63,801 nt of DNA from Microcaldota archaeon (GCA_021801355.1 JAJYYB010000002.1:1-63801), one strand, 5' to 3'. Positions 52,509 through 61,290 are shown, counted from the first letter of the stretch. Program-made: numbers and translations. The notes: a model not told the origin generated them from the letters alone.

Positions 52509-53342
52509 TTGGATGAAGAAGCGATAATGTACCTCCTGTTAACGTTCATGGTAGCTCTCGCAGTGGTCCTAATATTGCCATCGTTCGGGAAGGGCATAGT
52601 TTCGATACTGGCCCTAATACTCGCGCTTGTCACAGTAGCCATAATAGTGATGCTTAACTGGGCAGACTTCATAATATTCCCGCTTGTGACCAGCCTGCTC
52701 GGCATGACCTTCCAGCCGGCCAGGAACTACAAGATAACAAAGAACCAGGATGCGATAGTGAAGAACGTCAACGGGCTGTACTACGCCACCGGCTATGTGA
52801 CTGCCAACCTCCTTCCTTACGTTTTCAAGCTCGAGTCGAGGCAGGAAGAGGAGAATCAGAAGATGTTGCAGGCCCCTGATACGTGGGAGCGCGCGATAAT
52901 GAACATAGGTTTCCCGTTCAAGTTCCACGTGCTTTCCTCGGGCCTTGACGTGCAGGACGTGAGGGACGAGCTTGAGGGCAAGAGGTCATACCAGGAGTTC
53001 CAGCTCTCCAGGCTGCAGCAGGGCTCCAACGCAAGCGAGACCGCAGTCACTGAAATAAGGAGGAAGATAAGCGTGCTGCAGACTAAGATCGACAGGATAT
53101 CGCAGGGAGAGAAGCCAATAGCCACAATAATGTACTTCGAGACTACTGCGGTTGACGTCTCGGAGAAGGCTGCGGTAGACAGGCTGTCGGCGCAGATAAA
53201 GAGCCTGCAGGTTTCGTTCAGCTCGCTAGACGTGCAGTTGGCCAAAGTGGTAGGCCGTGAACTTTACACGCTGTTCAAGTTCAATTTCTCGCTTCCAACG
53301 ACTTATACAGAGATATCAGGTTATTTCGACAGGCAGTCATGA
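52509..53342 (+). CDS. membrane hairpin plus soluble domain, VirB3/VirB4-N-like (second of two)
   Basis: This 277-residue protein has the same architecture as its upstream neighbour: two membrane helices (TFMVALAVVLILPSF and ILALILALVTVAIIVML), a short amphipathic segment, then an alpha/beta domain. The domain contains IVKNVNGLYYATGYVT, FPFKFHVLSSGLDVQDVRDE and a long coiled region (TEIRRKISVLQTKIDRIS), ending VGRELYTLFKFNFSLP. The segment with an MNIGFPFKFHV strand resembles VirB4/TraC N-domains. The TTG start at 52509 follows the previous stop without a gap; ATG 52527 is the alternative. It precedes the ATPase gene by 27 bases. Confidence 0.5.
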   Translation: MDEEAIMYLLLTFMVALAVVLILPSFGKGIVSILALILALVTVAIIVMLNWADFIIFPLVTSLLGMTFQPARNYKITKNQDAIVKNVNGLYYATGYVTANLLPYVFKLESRQEEENQKMLQAPDTWERAIMNIGFPFKFHVLSSGLDVQDVRDELEGKRSYQEFQLSRLQQGSNASETAVTEIRRKISVLQTKIDRISQGEKPIATIMYFETTAVDVSEKAAVDRLSAQIKSLQVSFSSLDVQLAKVVGRELYTLFKFNFSLPTTYTEISGYFDRQS

Positions 53343-53369
53343 GCAATAAAATGTTTTAGGGTTTGTAAA

Positions 53370-54881
53370 ATGACACTACTGAAGCTACAGAGCATCATGA
53401 GCAATGAGGTCGCCAAGCGGGCCTTCTTCTCCAGGCCACCCGAGCCCCCGGTAAGTGCGCTAATGACCGACCCTTTCAAGTCGCTCTACATAGGCACCAC
53501 TAAGATATTCAGGGTGCCATTCACATGGTCGTTCTTCAACCTGACCAACCCGCACATAGCAGTCGTCGGTATAACCGGTTCTGGAAAAAGCTATTTCGTC
53601 AAGACCCTTCTCATAAGGGCGAGCTACGTTTGGAACACCAACGCCGTTATAATAGACTGGGCCGGGGAGTACAAGGCATGGGTAAAGCAGAGCGGCGGTG
53701 TGGTCGTTGCATTAGCCAAGGGCGACTACCTGAACATAATGGATCTCTCCGGTATGAAGCCGCTCGACAGGACAAAGCAGATAATGAACTCGCTTGACAT
53801 ACTCACCGACATAAGCCAATTCCCAGAGCAGAAAAGGCTTACAGAGGAGGCGATAGAGCAGTCCTATGCAAACTTCGGTTTCATAGTCTCTGAGAGGCCG
53901 CTCGACAACAGGGATGCGCCAACGTTTAAGGACGTCATAGCGCTGCTCGAGGAGAAGCTGCAGGAAGGCACTTACGAATACCCTGCCGAGCTCGAGAACA
54001 CGATATACAGGCTTCGCCAGTTCGCGCGCGAAGGCGAGGACTATTTCGCCAGGAAGAGCACCATAGACCTCGGCAAGCTTTCCGAATCAGGCCTAGTCGA
54101 CATAGACCTATCGGGGCTCCCCGACGAGAAGTTCAGGGCTCTCGCCGGCCTATTCATACTGCAGACGCTGAAGGAACGCATGAGGAGCGAGGGCTGGAGC
54201 GAAAGCAAGGGGCTCAAGGCCATAGTCGTCCTGGACGAGGCATGGAAGATAGCAAGCGATGAGAAGAGCGACGCAATAATGATAGTCAGGGAGGGAAGGA
54301 AGTACCAGTTCGGCCTCATAGTAGCCTCGCAGAACCCGACCGACATAAACGAGGCAATATTCTCCAACGTCGGCACAACTTTCATACTAAGGATAAAGTT
54401 CGAAAAGTTTCTCAACTACTTACAGGGCTCGATGAATTTCTCAAGCTTCATAAGGAACGAGATAGGCAAGTTCGGGGTGGGCCAGGCCGCGGTAGAGATG
54501 GCTTTTCAGAGCGCGATAAGGTTCCCTGAGACATTCATACTAGAGAGGATACACGGCGAGGAGCCGCTTTACGTCTACACGATAGATATGACTGACGTAC
54601 TCACGCAGGCTGAGGTGGCTGCAGGAGTGATGCAGCGTGACTACCAGTTCGAGAGGGATGAGCTGAAGGATAGGCTGGTCGACTACAACGTCAGCAGCGA
54701 GGGCGTTAACGCTACTCTTTCATCATTCGACAGCAGTGGCAGGAGCATGAAGATGCTCGACATGCTGCGCATAGTTAAGGACACTGGCGGGATAACGAAC
54801 GAGAACCTCGTCTCGTTCCTAAAGAGCCTTAGCATAGATGACATACTCATAACGAGGATACTTGGCTCATTAGGTGTCTAG
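53370..54881 (+). CDS. VirB4/HerA-family ATPase of the secretion-like locus
   Basis: This 503-residue hexameric-type ATPase has Walker A VVGITGSGKSYFVKTL (about residues 65-80), Walker B AIVVLDEAWKIAS (about 285-297) and the sensor/finger segment REGRKYQFGLIVASQNPTDI (about 308-328). The N-terminal 60 residues form a short strand-rich entry, much less than a full VirB4 N-domain, which fits its supply by the two upstream genes. The C-terminus is helical and ends DDILITRILGSLGV. It would power pilus assembly or DNA movement. It is related to the broken ATPase at the left window edge. Strongest anchor for the T4SS-like call; a HerA-type translocase is the alternative. Confidence 0.85.
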   Translation: MTLLKLQSIMSNEVAKRAFFSRPPEPPVSALMTDPFKSLYIGTTKIFRVPFTWSFFNLTNPHIAVVGITGSGKSYFVKTLLIRASYVWNTNAVIIDWAGEYKAWVKQSGGVVVALAKGDYLNIMDLSGMKPLDRTKQIMNSLDILTDISQFPEQKRLTEEAIEQSYANFGFIVSERPLDNRDAPTFKDVIALLEEKLQEGTYEYPAELENTIYRLRQFAREGEDYFARKSTIDLGKLSESGLVDIDLSGLPDEKFRALAGLFILQTLKERMRSEGWSESKGLKAIVVLDEAWKIASDEKSDAIMIVREGRKYQFGLIVASQNPTDINEAIFSNVGTTFILRIKFEKFLNYLQGSMNFSSFIRNEIGKFGVGQAAVEMAFQSAIRFPETFILERIHGEEPLYVYTIDMTDVLTQAEVAAGVMQRDYQFERDELKDRLVDYNVSSEGVNATLSSFDSSGRSMKMLDMLRIVKDTGGITNENLVSFLKSLSIDDILITRILGSLGV

Positions 54882-54884
54882 CTG

Positions 54885-55193
54885 ATGGCTAACGAAGAGA
54901 CGTTCACGATAAGCCGCGCAGAACTGCGGCGCATACTGACAAATTTCGGCGTCACGGAAAAGAACCTGACGGCTCTTTTCAACTCCATGGAGAAGGCGCA
55001 CAGGCACATAAACATAATAGCATTCGTAAGCATGCTCGAGAAGGCAGGCATGGATCGCGACGAGACCGGCAACATATTCAGGAGGCTTAACATGGACGAC
55101 GTAACGATAAAGCGTGCGTTTGATATGGTGGACGAGGAGAAGATCAATTCAGAGACAGGCAGGCTTTACGATGCCTCTGTTGACATAAGTTGA
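54885..55193 (+). CDS. small helical protein, possible ATPase adaptor
   Basis: This 102-residue soluble, charged helical protein reads FVSMLEKAGMDRDETGNIF then RRLNMDDVTIKRAFDMVDEE. The C-terminus of the upstream ATPase has a similar run (LKSLSIDDILITRIL), so both may share one small helical module. The start lies three bases after the ATPase stop. No family is recognised. A role as adaptor or docking subunit of the ATPase is inference. Confidence 0.6.
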   Translation: MANEETFTISRAELRRILTNFGVTEKNLTALFNSMEKAHRHINIIAFVSMLEKAGMDRDETGNIFRRLNMDDVTIKRAFDMVDEEKINSETGRLYDASVDIS

Positions 55194-55197
55194 TGCT

Positions 55198-55608
55198 ATG
55201 GGAAAGAAGGGCGCCAAGGCTTCACCAGCTGCGTATGGTTCGAGATGTATAATCTGCGGCCTTGAAAAGGACGGCTTAGAGGTCAAGGAAGATTACGTAA
55301 TAAATGCCATGAGATACTTCAAGAAGAATATCACCAAGAACGCAAAGAACTACAGGCTTGTAGTGTGCAAGGAATGCTTCCCGAAATACGACAAGGCAAG
55401 GAACAGCTACGTGAAGAAGCAGATATCGTATGTCGCAATAGCCGTGGCTTTTGCTGTCTTGCTCATAATAGTCGCTGCTGGAAATTTGGGTGCAATAGTC
55501 TACGGCCTTGCAATCATAATATTCATGTACCTGCTTTCGCTGCTTAGCTACACGCCAGGAGTTAAAATGCCTCCTAATGTAAAGCCGCCGAAGGTTGGAC
55601 GCAAATAA
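55198..55608 (+). CDS. zinc-ribbon membrane protein
   Basis: This 136-residue protein has a zinc-binding N-terminal part with CIICGLEKDG (about residue 18) and CKECFPKYDK (about residue 56). Two close membrane helices follow (ISYVAIAVAFAVLLIIVAA and GAIVYGLAIIIFMYLLSLL), and the tail is basic and Pro-rich. The zinc knuckle faces the cytoplasm. It starts four bases after the preceding stop, so it is in the same operon. Similar Zn-ribbon plus two-TM proteins occur widely in archaea without known function. Confidence 0.65.
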   Translation: MGKKGAKASPAAYGSRCIICGLEKDGLEVKEDYVINAMRYFKKNITKNAKNYRLVVCKECFPKYDKARNSYVKKQISYVAIAVAFAVLLIIVAAGNLGAIVYGLAIIIFMYLLSLLSYTPGVKMPPNVKPPKVGRK

Positions 55609-55695
55609 AGCCGCAAAAAGAGACTATCAAAAGTGCTGTGTTGCAAATGTATTTATAGAATTAAGGTCGATAAGTAATCAGTGCCTCTGTGATCA

Positions 55696-56433
55696 GTGAT
55701 ACAAGTGCCTGATGAAAACGTTGTTCTTGAACCAAAAGTCGACGCTATAACTATTGGAGGCTCTCTGCAAGGCTCCTTCGAATCGATGGCAACAAGGCTT
55801 TCCCCGCTGCAGGTTTTCTCCATCAAGTCTACCCCGGACAGACTCGTGGTACTACGGGTCGAGAGCAGGGACATGCAGAAGAATCCATTCCTGTTCTTCA
55901 TGATGACATTCGAGAAGGACAAGATAACTGTCGAGTATTCCATAGTGCAGGACACAAGCTTCAAGCTGAGGCGCCTTTTCGTGCTCAGGAACCTCCTCAG
56001 CGTAATCTCACTCAATCTGGACATGTACCAGCCAAACCCAGTCGAGCTTTTCCAGCAGCTCAGCTCATCTATAGACGACGCGCTCAACTCACTTGATCAG
56101 AGCTACAGCTCCCTCGTTAACAATTACGATTATATATTCAACGAGTACAGGGAGCTGAAGAAGCTCGGCGCCCAGCTTATGGCCTCGAACAAGAGCATGA
56201 CCGTGCAGGCTTCGCAGTTGGCATCGGAGAACGAAGCGCTCAAGGCAAGGCTGAAGTCGCTTGAAGCATACTCCGACGAATCCCTGATGTCGATGATTGA
56301 GGACTGGATACAGGCCCATGACAACACGATAGACATAGACGAGTTCGCCAAGAACTACAAGATAGTCGCGCCACGCGTCGAGCAGATGCTCAACAAGATG
56401 GTCTCGCTTGGCTATATAGAGTTCAGGGGCTAG
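55696..56433 (+). CDS. coiled-coil protein with C-terminal winged helix
   Basis: This 245-residue soluble protein has an N-terminal beta-rich domain of about 110 residues (FSIKSTPDRLVVLRVESRD; KDKITVEYSIVQD), a coiled coil from about residue 115 to 195 (NEYRELKKLGAQLMASNKS), and a C-terminal winged helix (IDIDEFAKNYKIVAPRVEQM, then GYIEFRG). The start is GTG 55696 or GTG 55705; no ATG fits. An AT-rich stretch (ATGTATTTATAGAATTAAG, near 55650) may hold its own promoter. No family is recognised. It could regulate or organise the locus. Confidence 0.6.
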   Translation: MIQVPDENVVLEPKVDAITIGGSLQGSFESMATRLSPLQVFSIKSTPDRLVVLRVESRDMQKNPFLFFMMTFEKDKITVEYSIVQDTSFKLRRLFVLRNLLSVISLNLDMYQPNPVELFQQLSSSIDDALNSLDQSYSSLVNNYDYIFNEYRELKKLGAQLMASNKSMTVQASQLASENEALKARLKSLEAYSDESLMSMIEDWIQAHDNTIDIDEFAKNYKIVAPRVEQMLNKMVSLGYIEFRG

Positions 56434-56440
56434 TGGTCTC

Positions 56441-56590
56441 ATGAAGTACAACGTACGCGTCAGGAAGCGCGCAAACAATATGAAGGTATATACGATAGTA
56501 AAGAAGACAGGTGCGCAGGATAACTTCATAACCAAGCTGTTCATGAAGGTGTTCGCTAAGGGCAGCAAGGGTAGCCATTCAAACCAGTGA
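56441..56590 (+). CDS. 49-residue basic protein
   Basis: A short frame starts at ATG 56441 (MKYNVRVRKRANNMKVYTIV) and ends at TGA 56588-56590. It is strongly basic (about a quarter Lys and Arg) with an amphipathic middle (NFITKLFMKVFAKG). It sits seven bases after the preceding stop and 25 bases before the next gene, which supports it as a real gene. Function unknown; nucleic-acid binding or a membrane-surface role is possible. Confidence 0.5.
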   Translation: MKYNVRVRKRANNMKVYTIVKKTGAQDNFITKLFMKVFAKGSKGSHSNQ

Positions 56591-56615
56591 CCTGGATAGT
56601 AGCGGTGTTCAACAA

Positions 56616-59012
56616 ATGCAGGGCGGCACTAAAAAGAAAATAGTCATAGCAACATTGGTACTTGTAGTGCTTCTAGGTGCGCTGGCCTTCTATCTTAACG
56701 CAGCCCTATCCTCATTCAGGTCACAAATAAGCCAGCCGACCGGTCCGCCAGCAGTGCCATCAATATCTGCACAGCTACTAAACCAGAGCTTCATGGCCTA
56801 TAGTTCAGGATCTACGCTCTTGCCCTACGCCCTAATAAAAGTAGCATCCAGGAACGCCTCGACAATAAACGTGTATGCCAGCATATTCAAGAACCCTGTG
56901 CCGCAGCAGATATACATATTCAACATGACTAACGAATGCTACCAGTGCGGTAACATTACCGCTTTCACCGATTCTATAGATACTAGCCTTATAAAGTACG
57001 GCTTGATAAAGAACTCCGGCGTTGTGCTTTCAGTTTCAGGCTCCGAACTGGCTAATATATCTAATTACTCAATACTAATAGTGCCAAACGGCTACATCCC
57101 AGAGGCTTTCATGAGCAATTACAGCAACACGCAGAATTCCACAATCCAATACCTCATGAAAAAAGGCGTAAGCATCATATACGTCGGTGCAGACTTCTCT
57201 AACATGCTGGAGCCAGGATCCATAATAGTCCCTTCAGGCACGCTTCCTTACTTCCTGCGCACCCTGCCGTTCACCAAGCTTAACCAGAGCACAATAGGTT
57301 CATTCGGTAACTTCTATTTCAACAAGACGCAGTTCACCTTTGCCTCGGGCCAGTCCTATGGCTACCTATCATACGAGAACGTGCTGAATGGCTCTATTGT
57401 TGCATTCTCCAACTATGGGACCTCATGGTCAAACTCTACTGATGAGGGCAGGGACATAGCAAAGGCCATATCATCGCTGTTCTGGTTGCCGCGATACGCA
57501 AGCGGGACCCAATCGTTCAGCCTGATTAACTCAACCAAGTTCAATGGCGACATAGGCATACCACTCTACACGAGCTCCCTGCATTACACATATCCGGAAT
57601 CGCTGGCGCTAGGCAAGACATACGCACGTATAGCGCTTTACACCAACGCAAGCTACAATATAACTGCTCCGAACAGCGCCTACACATACGTCACATACAC
57701 ACCGCAATTCGGCATAAACGGTTCGGTATCAATACCATCATCCATTATACCGGGGCAACGCACGGCTTTCGACCTAGACATATTCACTCATTCCAACACC
57801 TCCATATCTCTGCTTCCGCATCTGCAAATATACGACCAGAACATGACCCCGGTTGAGGGAATCGCGCTCCCCTCGATACAGCAAGCGTCCGGCAACTTCA
57901 CGTTCCTTAAATACCTAACGCTAGAACTGCCTCCCGGAGTTTACATAGCTGCTCTAGACAACTTCACGGACCACCCATACGCGTACGGCCTATTCGACGT
58001 AAACCTCTCAGTAACGCTTCTGTCAGCCAACTTCTCTTCCAACCAGTTCACGTTCTACGTTTCTTCTGCCGGACAAGCCCTCAGCGGCGTTAACTACTCG
58101 GTGCATCTTTCGAACCAGCAATCAAAGTATGCATTCCCAGTAGAAAACGGCACGCTCACCAACGGCACTATTGTTTACACTGTACCAAGCGGCGCCCCGG
58201 CGCTGTATTACAGCTCCAACATAACTGTAAATATGCTGTCAAGCAGGTTCAGCTTCTTCGCTTTCAACCAGCCGCCCCCATTCCCGATAAATACGCAGGA
58301 CATAGAGATACTTGTAGTTTTCGCCGTCCTTGGCCTGATGGTCGTATTTGTCAGGGCGCCTAACAGGGACGAGTTCTACATAGACGTGCCTCACATGCCG
58401 CCCAAGAACAAGACGCAGATAAAAATCAAGGCGTCCGAGGTGACTGGTATATTCGACAAGCTAAACCTCTACTATCACTGGAACCACATGCCGCTTTCGA
58501 AGAGCGAGATAAAGCTTGCGATCTCGAAGTACATAAACTTCAGCGGCATGCCGGTCAACCTAACGTTCAGCAATGTCGAGAAGATCCTTGACCAACTCGT
58601 AGCGTCCGGCAAGCTCGTTACCGTAGACGGCCTCTACGCTCCCCAGTTATGGGTCCTGCATGGCCACGACATAGAGTACCTTGCTACTTTCAAGAAGCTC
58701 AGGGTGTTCCTGGTCTCGCACGGTTACCTTTTCACCGAAATAGACGCGAGCAACGTCGCTGACATAGTGGCTACACAGCACGGCGAGCATGCCTACATAG
58801 TGATTTATTCGAAAACCAGCAGGTTCGCCAACATGCCCGTATTCCAGAACGCCAAGACATACCTTGCATTCCTAAACTCAGACCGCATTGATGAATTCAG
58901 GATGAACCTTTACAATGACAGCACTAACGAGGCGGAGATGCTCAAGCTCTACATGGCTTCAGGGACGGTGGAGCTCATCGATGCGGACAACCAGCAGCCG
59001 ATACTTACTTGA
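56616..59012 (+). CDS. large bitopic membrane protein with glycosylatable ectodomain and cytoplasmic winged helix
   Basis: This 798-residue protein has an N-terminal TM (IVIATLVLVVLLGALAFYL), an ectodomain of about 530 residues, a second TM at about 561-580 (IEILVVFAVLGLMVVFV) and a cytoplasmic tail of about 215 residues. The ectodomain is rich in Asn, Ser and Thr with many N-x-S/T sites; its first part looks Rossmann-like (ILIVPNGYIPEAF; GVSIIYVGADFSNML) and the later part beta-sandwich-like. The tail has a winged-helix-like segment (MPVNLTFSNVEKILDQLVAS) and an alpha/beta end with AYIVIYSKTSRF. It ends the secretion-like locus. Cell-contact or receptor role is inference. Confidence 0.65.
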   Translation: MQGGTKKKIVIATLVLVVLLGALAFYLNAALSSFRSQISQPTGPPAVPSISAQLLNQSFMAYSSGSTLLPYALIKVASRNASTINVYASIFKNPVPQQIYIFNMTNECYQCGNITAFTDSIDTSLIKYGLIKNSGVVLSVSGSELANISNYSILIVPNGYIPEAFMSNYSNTQNSTIQYLMKKGVSIIYVGADFSNMLEPGSIIVPSGTLPYFLRTLPFTKLNQSTIGSFGNFYFNKTQFTFASGQSYGYLSYENVLNGSIVAFSNYGTSWSNSTDEGRDIAKAISSLFWLPRYASGTQSFSLINSTKFNGDIGIPLYTSSLHYTYPESLALGKTYARIALYTNASYNITAPNSAYTYVTYTPQFGINGSVSIPSSIIPGQRTAFDLDIFTHSNTSISLLPHLQIYDQNMTPVEGIALPSIQQASGNFTFLKYLTLELPPGVYIAALDNFTDHPYAYGLFDVNLSVTLLSANFSSNQFTFYVSSAGQALSGVNYSVHLSNQQSKYAFPVENGTLTNGTIVYTVPSGAPALYYSSNITVNMLSSRFSFFAFNQPPPFPINTQDIEILVVFAVLGLMVVFVRAPNRDEFYIDVPHMPPKNKTQIKIKASEVTGIFDKLNLYYHWNHMPLSKSEIKLAISKYINFSGMPVNLTFSNVEKILDQLVASGKLVTVDGLYAPQLWVLHGHDIEYLATFKKLRVFLVSHGYLFTEIDASNVADIVATQHGEHAYIVIYSKTSRFANMPVFQNAKTYLAFLNSDRIDEFRMNLYNDSTNEAEMLKLYMASGTVELIDADNQQPILT

Positions 59013-59023
59013 TTATAAGGCGA

Positions 59024-60646
59024 TCAGTTCTCTCCTCCTTCATCGGATTCTCCTGAAGTATCTTCTGACTTCTCTATCGCTTCCTCTTCCTCCCCAACAT
59101 AGGCCTTAGGGTAATGCTTTGCGACAAGCTTCTCGAGCGATCGGTCTATCGCTTCCCTATCCTCGCCTGTAAGGTCCGAGAGATCCTTTGACAGCTGCTC
59201 GGTGTACCTTATTATCGTCTTGTACTTGCTGGTCTCATGGCTTACCTGCAGCTTGCCGCTTATGTACCTCTGCACACCCCTGGCTGCCTCCATTATAGCC
59301 AGCTTTATCTCATCCACAACCTCGCTTTCCTGCGAGATCGCTTCCTTCCCGACCCCCGAGTATGGTATATAGACGGATGAGACATTTACAAAAATGCTGA
59401 TAGGCTGCGCTTCTATATCGATATTGTATCTTTTCCAGTCCATGTTCTTCGACGCTGCGGTTATCGCGCAAGTACCGCTATCGAAAAGCAGCGGCACCCT
59501 GTTAGCAAACCTCAGCAGGTTGCCTTCATAGCCCTCATCGGTCTTCTTCCCTGCGTTCCCTCCGTAGGCTACTGCGGCCTCAACTATGAAAGGCACCCCG
59601 CCCCTGAAGACCTTTGGCTTCCTTTCCACCACGTTCATGAATTCAGGATTCAGGATGTTCTTCATCGCTATCTTTACCTGTTCCTCCCCTATCGGTATAA
59701 CAGATGTCGCATCTGGCGCTATCCACTTGACGCTCTTGAAAGCCTTTATCAGCGCCTCCGCATCGTCCCAGGTTATGTCCTTGGGCGCCTTGCCCATGTT
59801 GACAGATGTCGCTATCCCGGCTATTTCATTTACCTTGTCCTGTGAGAACCTGGAAAAAGTGTCAGTCATAAAGGAAGAGAGCTTCCTGCTTTCACTTACC
59901 TGCGCGAAGTCTATAAGGTCGTTTACGGTAAGCCCAAGGGGGTGTGGCTTTATCGCCTTCGGCCTTAGCGGCATCGCCTCTATCGCCCTAAGGAATGCAT
60001 ATTCCTGGCCAGTAGGATCGGTAAACTTTATCTGAGCATGCGGGTTGGACAGCGCAGTCCTCCTAAGGTATTCGTAAACCCCGTGGTCGCTGTTCTCGTA
60101 TTTTATCTCGGCGAACTCGCCCTCGATCGTAAGCCCCCTCTTCAAGCCGTCAAGCTCTTTGTAGTCGCCTATTACCGGCTTGTTGTGCACCGTATCAAGC
60201 GAAATTGTGCATGTGTAACCCTTGCCTGTGCCTGTCATCGAAGTTGCCGCTATGGGCTTGCCGGTGGTTATCTGCGAGAAGAGCGTGCATCCGGATCCGC
60301 CTATGCCCTGCTGGCCCCTCTGCTGCATGTATCTGTGAAACTTTGTGCCGGCAAGTATGGTTGCAAGCACCTTGCCTATGTAGTTTTTCGGTATCCCGGG
60401 TCCGTTGTCTGACACCATGACTCTGTACCTGTTCTCGCCTGCCTCAGTTATCCTCACTTCTATGTCGGGCAATATGCCTGCTTCTTCGCATGCGTCCAGC
60501 GAGTTGGTCACGTATTCGTGAACTATGGTTACAAGCGACCTTGTCATTCCAGAATATCCGAGCATCTGCCTGTTCTTTTTGAAGAATTCGGCAACCGAAT
60601 GCTGCCTGAACTCCTTGAAAATCTCCTCTGCCTTAAGTTCCACCAT
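59024..60646 (-). CDS. top6B: DNA topoisomerase VI subunit B
   Basis: This 540-residue subunit binds ATP and gates the type IIB topoisomerase with subunit A, which is not in the window. The GHKL motifs are clear: TIVHEYVTNSLDACEEAG (N-box), VMVSDNGPGIPKNYIGKVL (G1) and GQQGIGGSGCTLFSQ (G2). The H2TH segment and transducer domain with RFANRVPLLFDSGTCAI follow. Normal size. ATG 60646 is preceded by GAGGTG, which overlaps the stop region of the KH gene upstream, so the two form an operon. An acidic tail ends it (EEEEAIEKSEDTSGESDEGG). Confidence 0.97.
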   Translation of the reverse strand: MVELKAEEIFKEFRQHSVAEFFKKNRQMLGYSGMTRSLVTIVHEYVTNSLDACEEAGILPDIEVRITEAGENRYRVMVSDNGPGIPKNYIGKVLATILAGTKFHRYMQQRGQQGIGGSGCTLFSQITTGKPIAATSMTGTGKGYTCTISLDTVHNKPVIGDYKELDGLKRGLTIEGEFAEIKYENSDHGVYEYLRRTALSNPHAQIKFTDPTGQEYAFLRAIEAMPLRPKAIKPHPLGLTVNDLIDFAQVSESRKLSSFMTDTFSRFSQDKVNEIAGIATSVNMGKAPKDITWDDAEALIKAFKSVKWIAPDATSVIPIGEEQVKIAMKNILNPEFMNVVERKPKVFRGGVPFIVEAAVAYGGNAGKKTDEGYEGNLLRFANRVPLLFDSGTCAITAASKNMDWKRYNIDIEAQPISIFVNVSSVYIPYSGVGKEAISQESEVVDEIKLAIMEAARGVQRYISGKLQVSHETSKYKTIIRYTEQLSKDLSDLTGEDREAIDRSLEKLVAKHYPKAYVGEEEEAIEKSEDTSGESDEGGEN

Positions 60647-60655
60647 ACAAACACC

Positions 60656-61177
60656 TCAGAAAGCAGGATTATGGAAGGCATCCTTGTTGCGCCTATGCAT
60701 GGCCTCCATCTTCTCATAAGCTGTCTTGTGCGTCCTCCCCTCTATAAGGGCACTGACAGCGGTTTCGGCCTCTGCTATAGCCTCGTTAGTGCCTATGAAA
60801 GATACTGTATCGCCGTACACGCTTATTTTGACATTGCTCACCTGCTCTATGTACCTCTTCGTCCTACCATTCTCGCCTATTATCCTGGCCTTTACCTGCA
60901 TTATCCTCTTGCTGCTTCCGAACGCCTGCCTCAAGTCTATGGAGCCGAAGTAATTGCCTTCATCAATAAGCGTCTCTGCGTCTACCATGTCGAAGCCCCT
61001 CCCGTAAGCGTATATTACGTTCTTTGCGGTGAATTCGTCGTAGGCGTCCCCCTGCACTACGACTGTCTCGTCGTCAATGGAAAGCGAACATCCGCAGAGC
61101 CTCCCGAGCTCCTGCAGGATGCCCTTTTTCTCCCTAAGGCCCCTTATCCGCTCCTTCGGTATGTATACTTGTTGCAT
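60656..61177 (-). CDS. KH-domain RNA-binding protein, Dim2/Krr1-like
   Basis: This 173-residue protein has two KH domains as in archaeal Dim2p (Pno1), which helps 16S rRNA maturation. The first reads IRGLREKKGILQELGRLCGC followed by SLSIDDETVVVQG; the second has ARIIGENGRTKRYIEQVSNV (GxxG as GENG) and KISVYGDTVSFIG. I start at ATG 61177 (MQQVYIPKERI); ATG 61207 would add ten residues. It precedes top6B in one operon, divergent from the EF-1 alpha gene. Confidence 0.9.
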   Translation of the reverse strand: MQQVYIPKERIRGLREKKGILQELGRLCGCSLSIDDETVVVQGDAYDEFTAKNVIYAYGRGFDMVDAETLIDEGNYFGSIDLRQAFGSSKRIMQVKARIIGENGRTKRYIEQVSNVKISVYGDTVSFIGTNEAIAEAETAVSALIEGRTHKTAYEKMEAMHRRNKDAFHNPAF

Positions 61178-61290
61178 ACTAACGTCCTTTAAATAAAACT
61201 GAGGCATAGGTTTTTATATTTAATATCTACATATTTTACGACGTAAATCTATGAAAAAGCCAATAGCCACAGTAGTTTAATCTAAGAAAG

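Noticed and set aside
42149-59012. Interpretation as an archaellum or type IV pilus operon
   Set aside because: No class III signal peptide, no FlaI/GspE-type ATPase and no TadC/FlaJ-like platform protein; the ATPase has the HerA/VirB4 form (VVLDEAW, GRKYxFG) and the polytopic proteins lack T2SF features.
42149-59012. Interpretation as an integrated conjugative plasmid
   Set aside because: No relaxase, coupling protein, integrase, replication gene or flanking attachment repeat was seen, and codon use resembles the neighbouring housekeeping genes.
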